Source: Rhodococcus sp. IEGM 1379
GTDB taxonomy: Bacteria > Actinomycetota > Actinomycetes > Mycobacteriales > Mycobacteriaceae
Direction: 5' to 3'
Assembly (NCBI RefSeq): GCF_030056815.1
Contig: NZ_JASHKR010000001.1
Span: forward strand, 185,036-249,035
Length of the DNA stretch: 64,000 bases
Shown: positions 45,993 to 55,089 of the stretch, piece after piece
Layout of the letters: each line of letters opens with the position of its first letter
Numbering within the stretch: position 1 is the first letter of the stretch
Position numbers and translations under genes: made by a program
Notes under the pieces: model-generated
What the model was told of the DNA's origin: nothing
Databases searched by the model: none
The model's input: the letters and a program-made list of their open reading frames with translations, nothing else

Positions 45993-46232
45993 CTGGTCGG
46001 CCAGTCCGCGGGCGTCGAGCATCTCCAGCGTTCGCGCCATGGTTGCAAAAGCGCGACTCGACGGGTTGATCGTCGGCCACCGTTCCAACACCGCTACCGA
46101 ACGGCCAAGGCGCGCAAGATCTCCCGCTACTGTCATGCCTGCCGGCCCACCGCCGACCACGACTACGTCGACTTGATAGTCCGGCTTCTCACGCTGCACT
46201 ACCGGGGTGTTGTTGTTCGGGCCTGTCACCAT
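45867..46232 (-). pseudogene. N-terminal fragment of a FAD-dependent monooxygenase
   Basis: From the ATG at 46232 (GGAG upstream) the frame encodes VDVVVVGGGPAGMTVAGDLARLGRSVAVLERW, the FAD-binding GxGxxG fold of aromatic-ring monooxygenases, then PSSRAFATMARTLEMLDARGLADQLL. The protein stops after about 120 residues instead of 450-550, at the junction with the small membrane gene. It lies 70 nt behind the ECF42 gene. Confidence 0.75.
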
Positions 46233-46302
46233 CGTCGCTCCGGTCGATAGGAGTTTCGTATGACGAGTACCCGCAAAGGTAGCTTTCAGTGCAGCGGTTG
46301 CC

Positions 46303-47466
46303 TCACTCACGCAGCGCTTGGCTGATCCGCGCGGCTTGCTTCGTGAGATGGTGACGTTCGGCGAGGTTGGGGGCAGATCGGGCGGCATCGGCATACAACT
46401 GCGCCGCAGTCAGAAAGTCGCCCGCTTTCTCGTGGAGGTACGCCGAGGCGGCGGTATGCCGGGGCAAGTCCGGATCGACCGTGGCCAAGACCGCGAGGCC
46501 GGCCACGGGGCCATCTGCCTCACCGATCGCGACAGCCCGGTTGAGTTGCACTACCGGACTGCCTGTGAGCCGGAGCAGTTCGTCGTACCAGCCGACGATC
46601 TGCACCCAGTCGGTCTCCTCGGCGCGCGGCGCGTCGGCATGCAGTGCGGCGATAGCGGCTTGGGCCTGGAACTCTCCCAGTCGGTTACGAGCCAGCGCTG
46701 CCTGCAGGATGTCGACTCCCTCAGCGATGAGCGCGATGTTCCACAAAGAACGGTCCTGCTCGGCGAGGGGCACCAGACTGCCGTCGGGCCTGGTCCGGGC
46801 CGGCCGCCGAGCGTGGTGCAACAGCATGAGCGCCAGCAGTCCCGCGATCTCCTCGTCTTCGGTCCTCGACTTCTGCGAGGTGTCGGTCAACTGCCGGGTG
46901 AGCCGGATCGCTTCTGCCGACAAGTCGACGTCTCCGGTGTAGCCCTCGTTGAAGACCAGGTAGAGCACCCGAAAGACGGTCGCCAGGTCTCCCGGCTGAT
47001 CGAACCGCACGTCACGGACAGTGCGTTTGGCCCGGCTGATCCGCTGCGCCATTGTTGCCTCCGGAACGAGGTAAGCCTGGGCGATTTGCCGGGTGGTCAA
47101 GCCGCCGACGGCACGCAACGTCAGGGCCACCGCGGAAGCCGAAGTCAGCGACGGGTGGGCGCACAAGAAGAAGAGCTGCAACGTGTCGTCGGCGATCTCC
47201 GTCGGTCCGGGTGGTGGTTCGAGGTCGAGCAGCCGCTCGCGATCGCGGCGGGAGGCCTCGGAGCGGTGGGCGTCGAGAAACTTGCGCCAGGCAACCGTCA
47301 CCAACCATCCCTTCGGGTCGGACGGTGTCCGGGCCGGCCAGGTCAGCGTCGCCTGGATGAACGCTTCCTGCACGGCGTCCTCGGCCGCAGCGAAGTCAAC
47401 TCCGCGGCGTACGAGGATGCCGATCACCGCGGGAGTGAGCTCCCGCAGCAGTATGTCGTCCATCAC
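46303..47466 (-). CDS. ECF42-type RNA polymerase sigma factor
   Basis: A 387-residue sigma factor: region 2 (LTPAVIGILVRRGVDFAAAEDAVQEAFIQATLTWP, PKGWLVTVAWRKFLDAHR), region 4 (LRAVGGLTTRQIAQAYLVPEATMAQRISRAKR) and a long C-terminal domain (about 180-387) with TPR-like helices, the mark of ECF42. ECF42 factors lack an anti-sigma factor and are coupled to DGPF proteins; one lies just upstream (25-nt gap). The C-terminal domain is needed for activity in Streptomyces. Confidence 0.92.
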   Translation of the reverse strand: MMDDILLRELTPAVIGILVRRGVDFAAAEDAVQEAFIQATLTWPARTPSDPKGWLVTVAWRKFLDAHRSEASRRDRERLLDLEPPPGPTEIADDTLQLFFLCAHPSLTSASAVALTLRAVGGLTTRQIAQAYLVPEATMAQRISRAKRTVRDVRFDQPGDLATVFRVLYLVFNEGYTGDVDLSAEAIRLTRQLTDTSQKSRTEDEEIAGLLALMLLHHARRPARTRPDGSLVPLAEQDRSLWNIALIAEGVDILQAALARNRLGEFQAQAAIAALHADAPRAEETDWVQIVGWYDELLRLTGSPVVQLNRAVAIGEADGPVAGLAVLATVDPDLPRHTAASAYLHEKAGDFLTAAQLYADAARSAPNLAERHHLTKQAARISQALRE

Positions 47467-47491
47467 CGGAAATCTTCCCTGGCCGGCTCGG

Positions 47492-47899
47492 TCACTCGGT
47501 GACCGTCGGAGGTGCAGTCAGGAACGGTCGCACCTCGAGCCACTCGTGAATCGGCTTGCCGCCGGCTCCGGGGGCAGCCGACAGCTCGCCGGCGAGCTCG
47601 AGTGCCCGCTCGTAGGTGTCGACGTCGATGACCATCCAGCCGGCGATCAGGTCCTTGGTCTCCGCGAAGGGTCCGTCGGTGACGGGCGGACTACCCTCCC
47701 CGTCGTATCGGACGAATGTGCCCTCGGGAGAGAGTGCTTGACCGTCGACGAACTCTCCTGTCGTCTCGAGTCGTGCTGCGAAATCGGACATGTACTTCAT
47801 GTGGTCCTCGATTTCGTCGGGCGTCCACTGGTCCATCGGGACATCGTTGACGGCCTGGGGTGCGCCGCGGTAATGCTTGAGAAGCAGGTACTTCGTCAT
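47492..47899 (-). CDS. DGPF (YCII-related) partner protein of ECF42
   Basis: A 135-residue protein with the eponymous motif in PPVTDGPFAETKDLIAGWMVIDVDTYERALELA, start MTKYLLLKHYRG. GGAG lies 6 nt before the ATG at 47899. It heads the operon with the sigma factor. DGPF proteins are the usual targets and partners of ECF42. Confidence 0.9.
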   Translation of the reverse strand: MTKYLLLKHYRGAPQAVNDVPMDQWTPDEIEDHMKYMSDFAARLETTGEFVDGQALSPEGTFVRYDGEGSPPVTDGPFAETKDLIAGWMVIDVDTYERALELAGELSAAPGAGGKPIHEWLEVRPFLTAPPTVTE

Positions 47900-47945
47900 G
47901 CTGATCTCCTTGGTGTGTGCGGCCCGGGTTGCCGCGTCTACCCCT

Positions 47946-47974
47946 GGAACGGAGCCGCTAGGCCGTTCTCGACA
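47946..47974 (-). promoter_or_regulatory. Likely ECF42-dependent promoter
   Basis: On the minus strand TGTCGA (47974-47969), a 17-nt spacer and CGTTCC (47951-47946). Reported ECF42 promoters have TGTCGA at -35 and CG(A/T)C-like -10. The -35 box lies inside the palindrome GACATC-CC-GATGTC (47971-47984). Confidence 0.6.
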
Positions 47975-48090
47975 TCCCGATGTCATTGTGCCAAATAACC
48001 TGGGCAAGGCTGTGGAAACAGGGCGCGGACTCACACGCAGCACGTGACCCACTTTCCTCACTCCTCCAACAGGATGACCACCCGATGAAC

Positions 48091-48146
48091 CCCTGAATTT
48101 GAACGTGTTCAAATTCAGGGCGTACTCTAAAGTTGAACACGTTCAA
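48091..48146 (+). promoter_or_regulatory. Two palindromic TetR operators
   Basis: A perfect 30-bp palindrome (14-bp arms 48091-48104 and 48107-48120, centre GT) contains TTTGAAC-GT-GTTCAAA. A second site, TTGAAC-AC-GTTCAA, occupies 48133-48146. Both share the core TTGAAC-N2-GTTCAA, and the second ends 14 nt before the TetR start. The first could also end transcripts. Confidence 0.85.
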
Positions 48147-48160
48147 ATAGAGGAGCCGTC

Positions 48161-48838
48161 ATGAGCGATCGCGGGACCGAGACGCGGGAAAAGCTGGTGG
48201 AGACCGCATTACGACTCTTCCGGGACGAGGGATTCCAGGCGACGACCATGCGCCGAATCGCAGGCGAGGCGGGCGTCTCGCTCGGTAACACCTACTACTA
48301 CTTCGCCGGCAAGGACGAACTCGTCAGCGAACTGTATGTGGTCATTCAGCGCGATCACCGCGCGCTAGCGCTTCCACAACTGCGCGATGGCGGTTCGCTC
48401 GAGGAGAATCTCAAGACCGTTCTGCACGCCGGACTCGATGTCATGAGTCCCTATCACGGCTTCGGCAGCTCATTTTTGCAGATTGCACTGCCGTCCACAT
48501 CCCGATCCAGCCCGTTTTCGGTCGAGTCGACCGATGCGAGAGAAATGGCGATCGATCTGATGCGCCAGGTTCTGACGGCCTCGAAGCAGCGGACGCCACC
48601 GTCCTTGGAGAAGCAGCTCCCCACACTGCTGTGGCTGACCTATCTGGGCGTAACTTTGCACTGGGTTACCGACTCGTCTCCTGGTCAGACGTGTACCCGC
48701 ACTCTGGTCAACGGCGTTGTCCCCGTCGTCGCGAAGGCAATCAAGCTCGCCAGATTGCCAGTAGCCCGTGGCCTGGTTGGCGACATCGCCAAGCTGATTA
48801 CCAATACCCCTGCTAGCGAACAGGTTACAGTGCGATGA
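48161..48838 (+). CDS. TetR family regulator
   Basis: A 225-residue regulator: HTH at about 12-55 (LVETALRLFRDEGFQATTMRRIAGEAGVSLGNTYYYFAGKDELVSELY) and a helical ligand domain. GAGGAG precedes the ATG. It overlaps the epimerase gene by 4 nt and follows two palindromic operators, so it likely represses its own operon. Confidence 0.92.
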   Translation: MSDRGTETREKLVETALRLFRDEGFQATTMRRIAGEAGVSLGNTYYYFAGKDELVSELYVVIQRDHRALALPQLRDGGSLEENLKTVLHAGLDVMSPYHGFGSSFLQIALPSTSRSSPFSVESTDAREMAIDLMRQVLTASKQRTPPSLEKQLPTLLWLTYLGVTLHWVTDSSPGQTCTRTLVNGVVPVVAKAIKLARLPVARGLVGDIAKLITNTPASEQVTVR

Positions 48839-49764
48839 GCGTGCTGAACGATGTCGTCATTTGTGGGTCTTCGGGCTACGTCGGGCAGCACCTTCGTCGC
48901 GCATTGGACGCCAGCGGAGTCACGGTGCGAACCATCGGCCGGGGAGGCACGAGCGATGGCGTCTGGTCCGACGAACAAAGTGTCATCGATGTTCTGGACG
49001 GCGCGGATCTGGTGGTCAACCTTGCCGGACGCTCCGTGAGCTGCCGGTACAACAAGCGCAATGCCGATGAGATCTTTTCATCACGGGTGGAAACAACAGC
49101 ACAACTTGGTCGCGCACTGGTACGCACACCGCAGCCGCCCTCACTCTGGGTGAATGCCAGCACTGGCACGATCTACCGAAACGCTCGCGATCGTCCGATG
49201 GATGAGAAGTCCGGTGAACTGGGGAAAGGATTCTCCGTCGCAGTCGCGCGGGCCTGGGAACAGGAACTCTTCGACGCACCCACGCCCATTCGGAAGGTGG
49301 CGCTACGCCTGTCGATCGTCCTCGGCGCCGGCGGCGGTGCGATCAACCCGCTCATCAATCTGGCGCGGATGGGCTTTGGCGGAAGAATGGGTGATGGCCA
49401 GCAGATGTTCAGCTGGGTACACATCGATGATGTCGTTCGCTCGATCATCCACATCGTCGAACATCAGGACATCGCCGGTCCGGTCAATATCGCGACGCCC
49501 TTCCCCGTGACCAACGACGCGATGATGCGTGAGGTGCGGGCGACCCTGGGTCGACAGCACGGATTGCCGACACCCGGTTGGATGTTGGAGTTCGGCGCAC
49601 GGATCATCCGCACCGAAGCCGAATTGGTGCTCAAGAGCCGCTGGGTCGAGCCGGGAGTGCTCGCAGCCACGGGATTTCAGTTCAAGTTTCCGACCCTGGA
49701 GTCGGCGCTGAGCCAGATCGCACATGAGACTCCACGAGGTCTGCTGCCCGTAGCGCTGGGCTGA
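48835..49764 (+). CDS. NAD(P)-binding epimerase of the TIGR01777/DUF1731 type
   Basis: A 309-residue atypical SDR: NAD motif GSSGYVGQHL near residue 11, LVVNLAGRSVSCRYN, WVNASTGTIYRNARDRPMDEKSGELG, then a C-terminal DUF1731 region (MLEFGARIIRTEAELVLKSRWVEPGVLAATGFQFKFPTLESALSQI). The substrate is unknown. Co-translated with the TetR gene (4-nt overlap). Confidence 0.88.
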   Translation: MSVLNDVVICGSSGYVGQHLRRALDASGVTVRTIGRGGTSDGVWSDEQSVIDVLDGADLVVNLAGRSVSCRYNKRNADEIFSSRVETTAQLGRALVRTPQPPSLWVNASTGTIYRNARDRPMDEKSGELGKGFSVAVARAWEQELFDAPTPIRKVALRLSIVLGAGGGAINPLINLARMGFGGRMGDGQQMFSWVHIDDVVRSIIHIVEHQDIAGPVNIATPFPVTNDAMMREVRATLGRQHGLPTPGWMLEFGARIIRTEAELVLKSRWVEPGVLAATGFQFKFPTLESALSQIAHETPRGLLPVALG

Positions 49765-49788
49765 CAATCAGACCTAGCGTCGCCCTGC

Positions 49789-50091
49789 TCACACCCACCG
49801 GATGTCCGGACGCCCAGTCTCATCTCGAACCCGCCGAAGTAGATCAGACCCAACCCGCACATGTTGCTGCGCGCGAGCAGGGTCATCCCACCCATCCAGA
49901 AAATCGTAATGGGTGTCCCAAAATTGTTGCCACCCAAGCAGATCAAGAATCAATGCATCCGACAGCCCCAACGAATTCTGCTCCGGCCTGAGCGGACCAT
50001 AGCTGCCGGGACACGGATAATCGGTACCCCACAACGGAAAACGGGCACCATACTCCACCATCAGCCGGATACCAGACATCCTCGCTGCCAC
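49789..50091 (-). CDS. Hypothetical protein
   Basis: A 100-residue protein rich in Trp and Tyr (LMVEYGARFPLWGTDYPCPGSYGPLRPEQNSLGLSDALILDLLGWQQFWDTHYDFLDGWDDPARAQQHVRVGSDLLRRVRDE). Coding composition is convincing. No domain recognised. GTG 50091 or ATG 50079 could be the start. Convergent with the epimerase gene. Confidence 0.65.
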   Translation of the reverse strand: MAARMSGIRLMVEYGARFPLWGTDYPCPGSYGPLRPEQNSLGLSDALILDLLGWQQFWDTHYDFLDGWDDPARAQQHVRVGSDLLRRVRDETGRPDIRWV

Positions 50092-50151
50092 CCGCCAAAC
50101 ATATCGTCCAACTCGACGTGGAAAACACTCTTTGCGCTGGACTGCCGAAGG

Positions 50152-50643
50152 CTAGCCGGTCATTTTGTGATTGATCGCGATATGCCGGTCAATTCGGATG
50201 TGCTCGTCCAACGTCGGGTAGCGCAGGCCCGTGTCCTGCCCGTACCCCTGGCGGCGCAGCCACGCCAGAACGTCGCCCCAGAACCAGATGCCTCCGGCCA
50301 CGGAGTTGTAGGGAACAGGAAAGGGCGTCGACGCCTGCCTTACTCCGCGCACCCACTGCCCCACTGCTTGCCGCGTTACGCCGGCGCGATCGGCAATGTC
50401 CTGCCGCGAGACAAGGTCCGGATGGGTCCGCTCCGGCCTTACCCCTTCGCCGACGAGTTGGTCGACGAGAGTGATCGCGGTGGTAGCAGCCCGCATGCCT
50501 TCTGCCGTAAGGGTCAGCAGCTGAAGGCCTTTGCGCTCTTCTACTCTGCCGCCCAAGGTGTTTGCGAGCATTTGCTCCTGAGAGAGGGTCAGTAGGGGAA
50601 TGATGAACGTGAATTCGTAACGCTGGTACAGATCGTCGGCCAC
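50152..50643 (-). CDS. Helix-turn-helix protein, unknown role
   Basis: A 163-residue protein. An HTH in RQDIADRAGVTRQAVGQWVRGVRQ (about 80-103) is followed by PYNSVAGGIWFWGDVLAWLRRQG, a pattern of proteins that adapt their DNA binding domain with a C-terminal WxWxDVxxW block. It could be a regulator of the next divergent gene or a toxin-antitoxin type protein. Confidence 0.7.
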   Translation of the reverse strand: MADDLYQRYEFTFIIPLLTLSQEQMLANTLGGRVEERKGLQLLTLTAEGMRAATTAITLVDQLVGEGVRPERTHPDLVSRQDIADRAGVTRQAVGQWVRGVRQASTPFPVPYNSVAGGIWFWGDVLAWLRRQGYGQDTGLRYPTLDEHIRIDRHIAINHKMTG

Positions 50644-50719
50644 TCCAATAACTTAGCCGCACGCTGCACTGTTTCCAGATGGACACACCCGAAGATCCAC
50701 CTGACCGCACAATGGGCTG

Positions 50720-51061
50720 ATGATCGACGTGGAAGATGCGCAGTTCGAGGAAATGGTCAAACGTGCCATGGACAGTTTGCCGCCGAAATTGGGCCGGGAA
50801 ATGGCCAACGTTGCCATCACCGTCCAACTAGAGGGCGGCCCTCCCAATTTGCTCGGCCTCTACCAAGGCATTCCCCTCACCAAGCGAACAACGACGTACG
50901 CGGGCGTGCTTCCCGATCGCATCACGATCTACCGTCGTTCAATCTGTTCGATCTGCAGCACCGAGGACGAGGTCATCGAGCAGGTACGGCGCACGGTGAT
51001 CCACGAAATCGGCCACCACTTCGGGATCGGGGATCCTCGACTGCGCGAACTAGGCTGGTAA
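50720..51061 (+). CDS. Zincin-like metallopeptidase family protein
   Basis: A 113-residue protein with the HExxH motif in VIHEIGHHFGIGDPRLRELGW at the C-terminus and FEEMVKRAMDSLPP at the start, as in the DUF1025/zincin-like family. Protease activity has rarely been shown for this family. Confidence 0.85.
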   Translation: MIDVEDAQFEEMVKRAMDSLPPKLGREMANVAITVQLEGGPPNLLGLYQGIPLTKRTTTYAGVLPDRITIYRRSICSICSTEDEVIEQVRRTVIHEIGHHFGIGDPRLRELGW

Positions 51062-51067
51062 GCGCAC

Positions 51068-51481
51068 TCAGACCCATGACATCCTGAACACGCGAATCGC
51101 CGTCATAATCAGCGCGAGCACCGCAACTCCGGTCGCGACATAAACAAGGGTGCTCACGCCCCAATCGTTCTGCATGACGACGAACTCTCCGCTATCGACG
51201 TCTGTTCCACTGCATTCATTGCCGATCGGCCACCAAGTCCGTGCGTCTTCAACTGAACCGATGGCCTGTTCCCAGTTAGGTGCCCGGTACCCGAACTGTT
51301 CAGGAAAAGTCTCGCGACAACCATGCGAGTTCACCCATCGATACTGAGCAACAAAGAGCGCGCCGTAAGCCAGCAACATCGCGGTTCCGGCCAAACCCGC
51401 GCATCGCTTCACCAACTGGTCGCGGGACCGAACTGCGACGCCGATAACTGCCCCGACTGCGAGTGCGATTGCGATTGTCAT
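51068..51481 (-). CDS. Hypothetical membrane protein
   Basis: A 137-residue protein with three helices: TIAIALAVGAVIGVAV, RCAGLAGTAMLLAYGALFVAQY and VSTLVYVATGVAVLALIMTAI, and a polar loop with two Cys (HGCRETFPEQFGYR, GNECSGTD). No family recognised. Confidence 0.65.
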   Translation of the reverse strand: MTIAIALAVGAVIGVAVRSRDQLVKRCAGLAGTAMLLAYGALFVAQYRWVNSHGCRETFPEQFGYRAPNWEQAIGSVEDARTWWPIGNECSGTDVDSGEFVVMQNDWGVSTLVYVATGVAVLALIMTAIRVFRMSWV

Positions 51482-51539
51482 CGACGCCCTTTCTGCTCAC
51501 CGGCGTTCGATGATCTCTGGTCATTGTTCGAGCTCGGCT

Positions 51540-51940
51540 CTACTGTGCCGTAAGCGAATCGAGAGCTGCCTGCAGCCTGGCGGTGGCCTCGTCGACAACG
51601 AACTGCAATCGGGGTTCGCCGGTCACCTCGACCATGAGGGCGGGGTTCATCGCATCGACGATGACGGTGTTCTCCGCGGAGGGATCGGCGCGCACGACGA
51701 CGTGCAAGGCAACAGCAATCCGATCCCCCGCATCACTCCGACGGCTCGATTCGCCAACGTCGGGTTGCAGGCGCCGAGGATGAGGTAGTCCTCCAGGTCC
51801 TCGTCGAGCTTGGCCTCGAGGGCCGCTTTCATATCGATCTCGGTAAGTATCCCGAAACCTTGCTCCGACAATGCTGTGCGGGTGCGTTCGACGGCGTCGT
51901 CGAAGGTGGCGTTCAGGGTAGTCGTGAGTGCGAGTTGCAT
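51540..51940 (-). pseudogene. DUF302 family gene with a single-base frameshift
   Basis: From ATG 51940 the frame encodes MQLALTTTLNATFDDAVERTRTALSEQGFGILTEIDMKAALEAKLDEDLEDYLILGACNPTLANRAVGVMRGIGLLLPC, the DUF302 core. The continuation VVVRADPSAENTVIVDAMNPALMVEVTGEPRLQFVVDEATARL runs in the next frame to the TAG at 51540-51542. One base missing near 51703 explains the break; the repaired protein has 133 residues. Could be a real mutation or a sequencing error. DUF302 genes often travel with sulfur or metal stress genes. Confidence 0.8.
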
Positions 51941-51981
51941 GATCTACGCCCCTTTTCGGGGGATCCGGGGTCTGGGATCGG

Positions 51982-52209
51982 TCAGCGGGTGCCGAGCCGC
52001 GGGATACCGAGGCGTTGGAGTATCAGGCTCATCGGGCACCAGCCCACTGCGCTGTAGAGCAGGAGATTCACAGCGACGAATGCAGTGAGAAGCAGCCACC
52101 AAATGGAGAAGGCGAGTGTCAAGGCCACGCTGAGCAGGACGACTACCCCGCCCAATAGTGGAACGATCCGTTCGATGGTCCAGCCGTGGTGCCGTGGGAG
52201 AGCTGTCAT
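51982..52209 (-). CDS. DUF2892 (YgaP-like) small membrane protein
   Basis: A 75-residue protein with two helices, ERIVPLLGGVVVLLSVALTLAFSIWWLLLTAFVAVNLLLYSAVGWCPMSLILQRLGI; the ending GWCPM..I..RLG is typical of DUF2892. These proteins usually accompany rhodanese or CsoR/CstR genes. It lies between the CstR-like and DUF302 genes on the same strand. Confidence 0.88.
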   Translation of the reverse strand: MTALPRHHGWTIERIVPLLGGVVVLLSVALTLAFSIWWLLLTAFVAVNLLLYSAVGWCPMSLILQRLGIPRLGTR

Positions 52210-52258
52210 GATCTGTGTCGTCCTTTTCGTTCGTTGTTCCGCGATACCCGCTGCGGGG

Positions 52259-52546
<288 letters not shown>

Positions 52547-52560
52547 TCAATCAGTGACCT

Positions 52561-52586
52561 CGAATATACCCCTATGGGTATATTCG
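52561..52586 (-). promoter_or_regulatory. CstR-type operator before the cstR-like gene
   Basis: A perfect 11-bp inverted repeat (52561-52571 with 52576-52586) with centre CTAT, containing ATACCC-N4-GGGTAT. It lies 33 nt upstream of the cstR-like start, and a TATATT box overlaps it, so it is likely the autoregulatory site. Confidence 0.8.
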
Positions 52587-52644
52587 GGTGGGTGGTCCGG
52601 CAGATCTGTGCGTCACAGCTGCCGAACCACGCCATCCGGACCTG

Positions 52645-54798
52645 TCAGTGCGAGAAACTGATGTTGGGCAATACCTTTCGCAACCAAGCCGGGGACCACC
52701 ATGCGGCATGCCCTGTCAACCGCAGTAGCACCGGCAGCAGGATCAGCCGAATCAGTACCGCATCGAGGAGTACAGCGACACCGAGAATGATGCCCATCTC
52801 CTTCGGCGGCAACGGATCAGCGAGCGCGAAGGTGAAGAACACGGCCACCATCACCGCGGCAGCGGCGAGGATCACCCGCCCCGAATGAGCCAGGCCGTCG
52901 ACGTGCGCAACCTTGGGATCACCTGAGCGCTCGTAGTGCTCCTTCGCCGTGGCCAACAAGAAGACGGTGTAGTCCATGGCGATCGCGAAGATCATCGCGA
53001 AGAAGAACACGGGCCCCCACCCGTCGAGGAACCCCTGCGGGGTGAAACCGAGCAACGACGCGCCGTGCCCGTCCTGGAAGATCAACTTCGCGACCCCGAA
53101 TGCGGCGGCGGTGGAGAGCAAGCTGACCACGGTACCGAGGATGGCGATCAACGGCGCCTGCAGCGCCACCAGGAGCAGCAGGAACCCGAGAACCAGGATG
53201 ATGCCGACGATCAGCGGGAGGTAGTCGTTCAGCGCTTGCTGCAGATCGAGGTTCTCCGCCGGTGCGCCGCCCACCAGAGCGCCCGAGGGAAGGTCCGCAC
53301 GCAAAGTGTCGAGGATGGCTCCCATCTGTGCGTCGGACGGATCGACGGTAGGCATGGCCTGCAACATCACGTAATCGCTGCCATCGAGTGCGGACTGCGG
53401 CGGCGTCACCATGGAGATACCTTCGGTCGCGGCAGCAGCCTTCGCGGTCTCGGCGCCCTCCGCGGCGGGGGCGATGATCTGCAACATGCCCGGCGCCCCC
53501 TCACCCATCTGAGCTTGGACGAGTTCGTAGCCCTGGCGGACCGGGGCATCGGCGGGGACAACCGCGATAGAGGGCATCGCCACCTTGAGCCCGAGCACCG
53601 GGATCGACAGCGCGATCAGCACCAGGAGAGAACCGATGGCGAACGGCCACGGGTGCTTGTGCAGCAGCTCGCCCCAGGCGGCGAACTTCGGTGAGCGGTG
53701 TTCCTGACGCTTGGCGTAGGGCAGGGATCCAGCATTGACCTTGGTGCCGAGTTTCCCGAGAACGGCAGGCAGCAGAGTCATCGAGGCGAGCAGGACGAAG
53801 AACACGGCGAGCATGATGCCGATAGCCATCGTCCGCACGGCCGGTGCTGGAACGAGAAGTACGGCGGACAAACTGACCAGCACCGTGATTCCGGACAGGA
53901 CGACGGCCTTGCCCGCGGTGTCCATGGTTTCCGCGACCGCTGCCCGCGGCGAAGGTGCATGGCGTATCGCGTCGCGGAACCGGGAGACGATGAACAGGGC
54001 GTAGTCGATACCGAGGGCGAGGGCGAACATCATCGCGAAGTTCATCGCCCACACGGAAATCGGGGTGATCTGGTTGAGCAGGACTAGTCCGCCCGCAGAG
54101 GCGACGAGTCCGGCCAGGGTCAGCAGCAGTGGGAGTCCGGCGGCGACGAGGGACCCGAACGCGAGCACCATGATCGCGAGGGTGACCGGCCAGGAGAACA
54201 GTTCGGCCTGGATCATCGCGTCGTGGTTGGCCTTGTTGAAATCACTCCACAGTGCCGATGCACCGGTGGGATAGACCTCGATGCCGTTCCCGGACAGGGC
54301 GGTCAGTTCCCCCTTGAGATCGTCGACGGCCTTGACCATCTCGTCGGTGGACGCGTTCGCGCCGGCGATGAGAATTCCGGTGTGCCCGTCGGGGCTGATG
54401 GACATTCCCGGCTGGGGCGCGATGATCGCACCGAAGCGAGTGTCCCCGGTGAAGACATCGGTGACCTCGGTGAGGGTGTGCTGCATGTCGGGGCTGTCGA
54501 TGGTGCGGTCGTCGGAATGGACGACAACCTGGACGGCAGCGGAAGAGTTACCGCCGAAGTGTTCCTGGGCGAGTTCGCGGACTTGGACGGATTCGGATCC
54601 GTTGGCCTGCCATCCGGCGCCGGCAAGGGAGGTGAACACCGACGGCGCGGCGGCACCGAGTGCAATGAGCACGATCAGCCAGACGCCGATCACCCATTGT
54701 GCGTTGCCGGCCATCGATGCGCCCATGCGGCCGAGTACGCCGCCGGACGCTTGTGAGATCGGCGAAACGCCGTCCCCGACCGTGGTGTTACTGGACAT
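52645..54798 (-). CDS. MMPL/RND family transporter
   Basis: A 717-residue transporter with about 11-12 helices in two halves. TM1 is AQWVIGVWLIVLIALGAAAPSVF; the first periplasmic domain follows (about 45-190); then LALGIDYALFIVSRFRDA with the proton-relay Asp-Tyr, and the repeat in the second half FAIAMDYTVFLLATAKEHY. MMPL proteins export lipids or small toxic compounds. It lies downstream of the MBL-rhodanese and Cys-rich genes, suggesting a role in the same stress response. Confidence 0.9.
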   Translation of the reverse strand: MSSNTTVGDGVSPISQASGGVLGRMGASMAGNAQWVIGVWLIVLIALGAAAPSVFTSLAGAGWQANGSESVQVRELAQEHFGGNSSAAVQVVVHSDDRTIDSPDMQHTLTEVTDVFTGDTRFGAIIAPQPGMSISPDGHTGILIAGANASTDEMVKAVDDLKGELTALSGNGIEVYPTGASALWSDFNKANHDAMIQAELFSWPVTLAIMVLAFGSLVAAGLPLLLTLAGLVASAGGLVLLNQITPISVWAMNFAMMFALALGIDYALFIVSRFRDAIRHAPSPRAAVAETMDTAGKAVVLSGITVLVSLSAVLLVPAPAVRTMAIGIMLAVFFVLLASMTLLPAVLGKLGTKVNAGSLPYAKRQEHRSPKFAAWGELLHKHPWPFAIGSLLVLIALSIPVLGLKVAMPSIAVVPADAPVRQGYELVQAQMGEGAPGMLQIIAPAAEGAETAKAAAATEGISMVTPPQSALDGSDYVMLQAMPTVDPSDAQMGAILDTLRADLPSGALVGGAPAENLDLQQALNDYLPLIVGIILVLGFLLLLVALQAPLIAILGTVVSLLSTAAAFGVAKLIFQDGHGASLLGFTPQGFLDGWGPVFFFAMIFAIAMDYTVFLLATAKEHYERSGDPKVAHVDGLAHSGRVILAAAAVMVAVFFTFALADPLPPKEMGIILGVAVLLDAVLIRLILLPVLLRLTGHAAWWSPAWLRKVLPNISFSH

Positions 54799-54864
54799 TG
54801 GTTGACTCCTGAAAATGTGAGGGGTTCGAGCGTGGGCGAGCGCCGGGTAATCCGGCGCGGCGGG

Positions 54865-55029
54865 TCAGCGTCCGAAGAGGGAGCGGAAGAAGCCGGGCGG
54901 AGCGGCCGCGGCAGGGTCGCAGGTGCAGCGCTGCGCTTTCGGGACGCCGGCCATGACGTGGTCGGCGTGCTGGCCGCATCCGGCCCAGGTGGTCTTGGAG
55001 CAGGCGGAATATTTCGTGCGGTAACACAT
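54865..55029 (-). CDS. Small Cys-rich protein
   Basis: A 54-residue protein starting MCYRTKYSACSKTTWAGCGQH, with five Cys and several His in the first two-thirds (C2, C10, C18, C39, C41) and a FFRSLFGR end. Suited to bind zinc or a persulfide. GAGGA lies 9 nt before the ATG at 55029. It sits between the MBL-rhodanese and MMPL genes, which run in the same direction. Confidence 0.7.
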   Translation of the reverse strand: MCYRTKYSACSKTTWAGCGQHADHVMAGVPKAQRCTCDPAAAAPPGFFRSLFGR

Positions 55030-55089
55030 GCTGGGAAATCCTCGTCTGGGGGTGCCGTGCCCTGTTCCGGGCACGAAAGTTGTTGTCAA

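Noticed and set aside
46318-47502. 394-codon plus-strand frame
   Set aside because: Antisense to the ECF42 gene.
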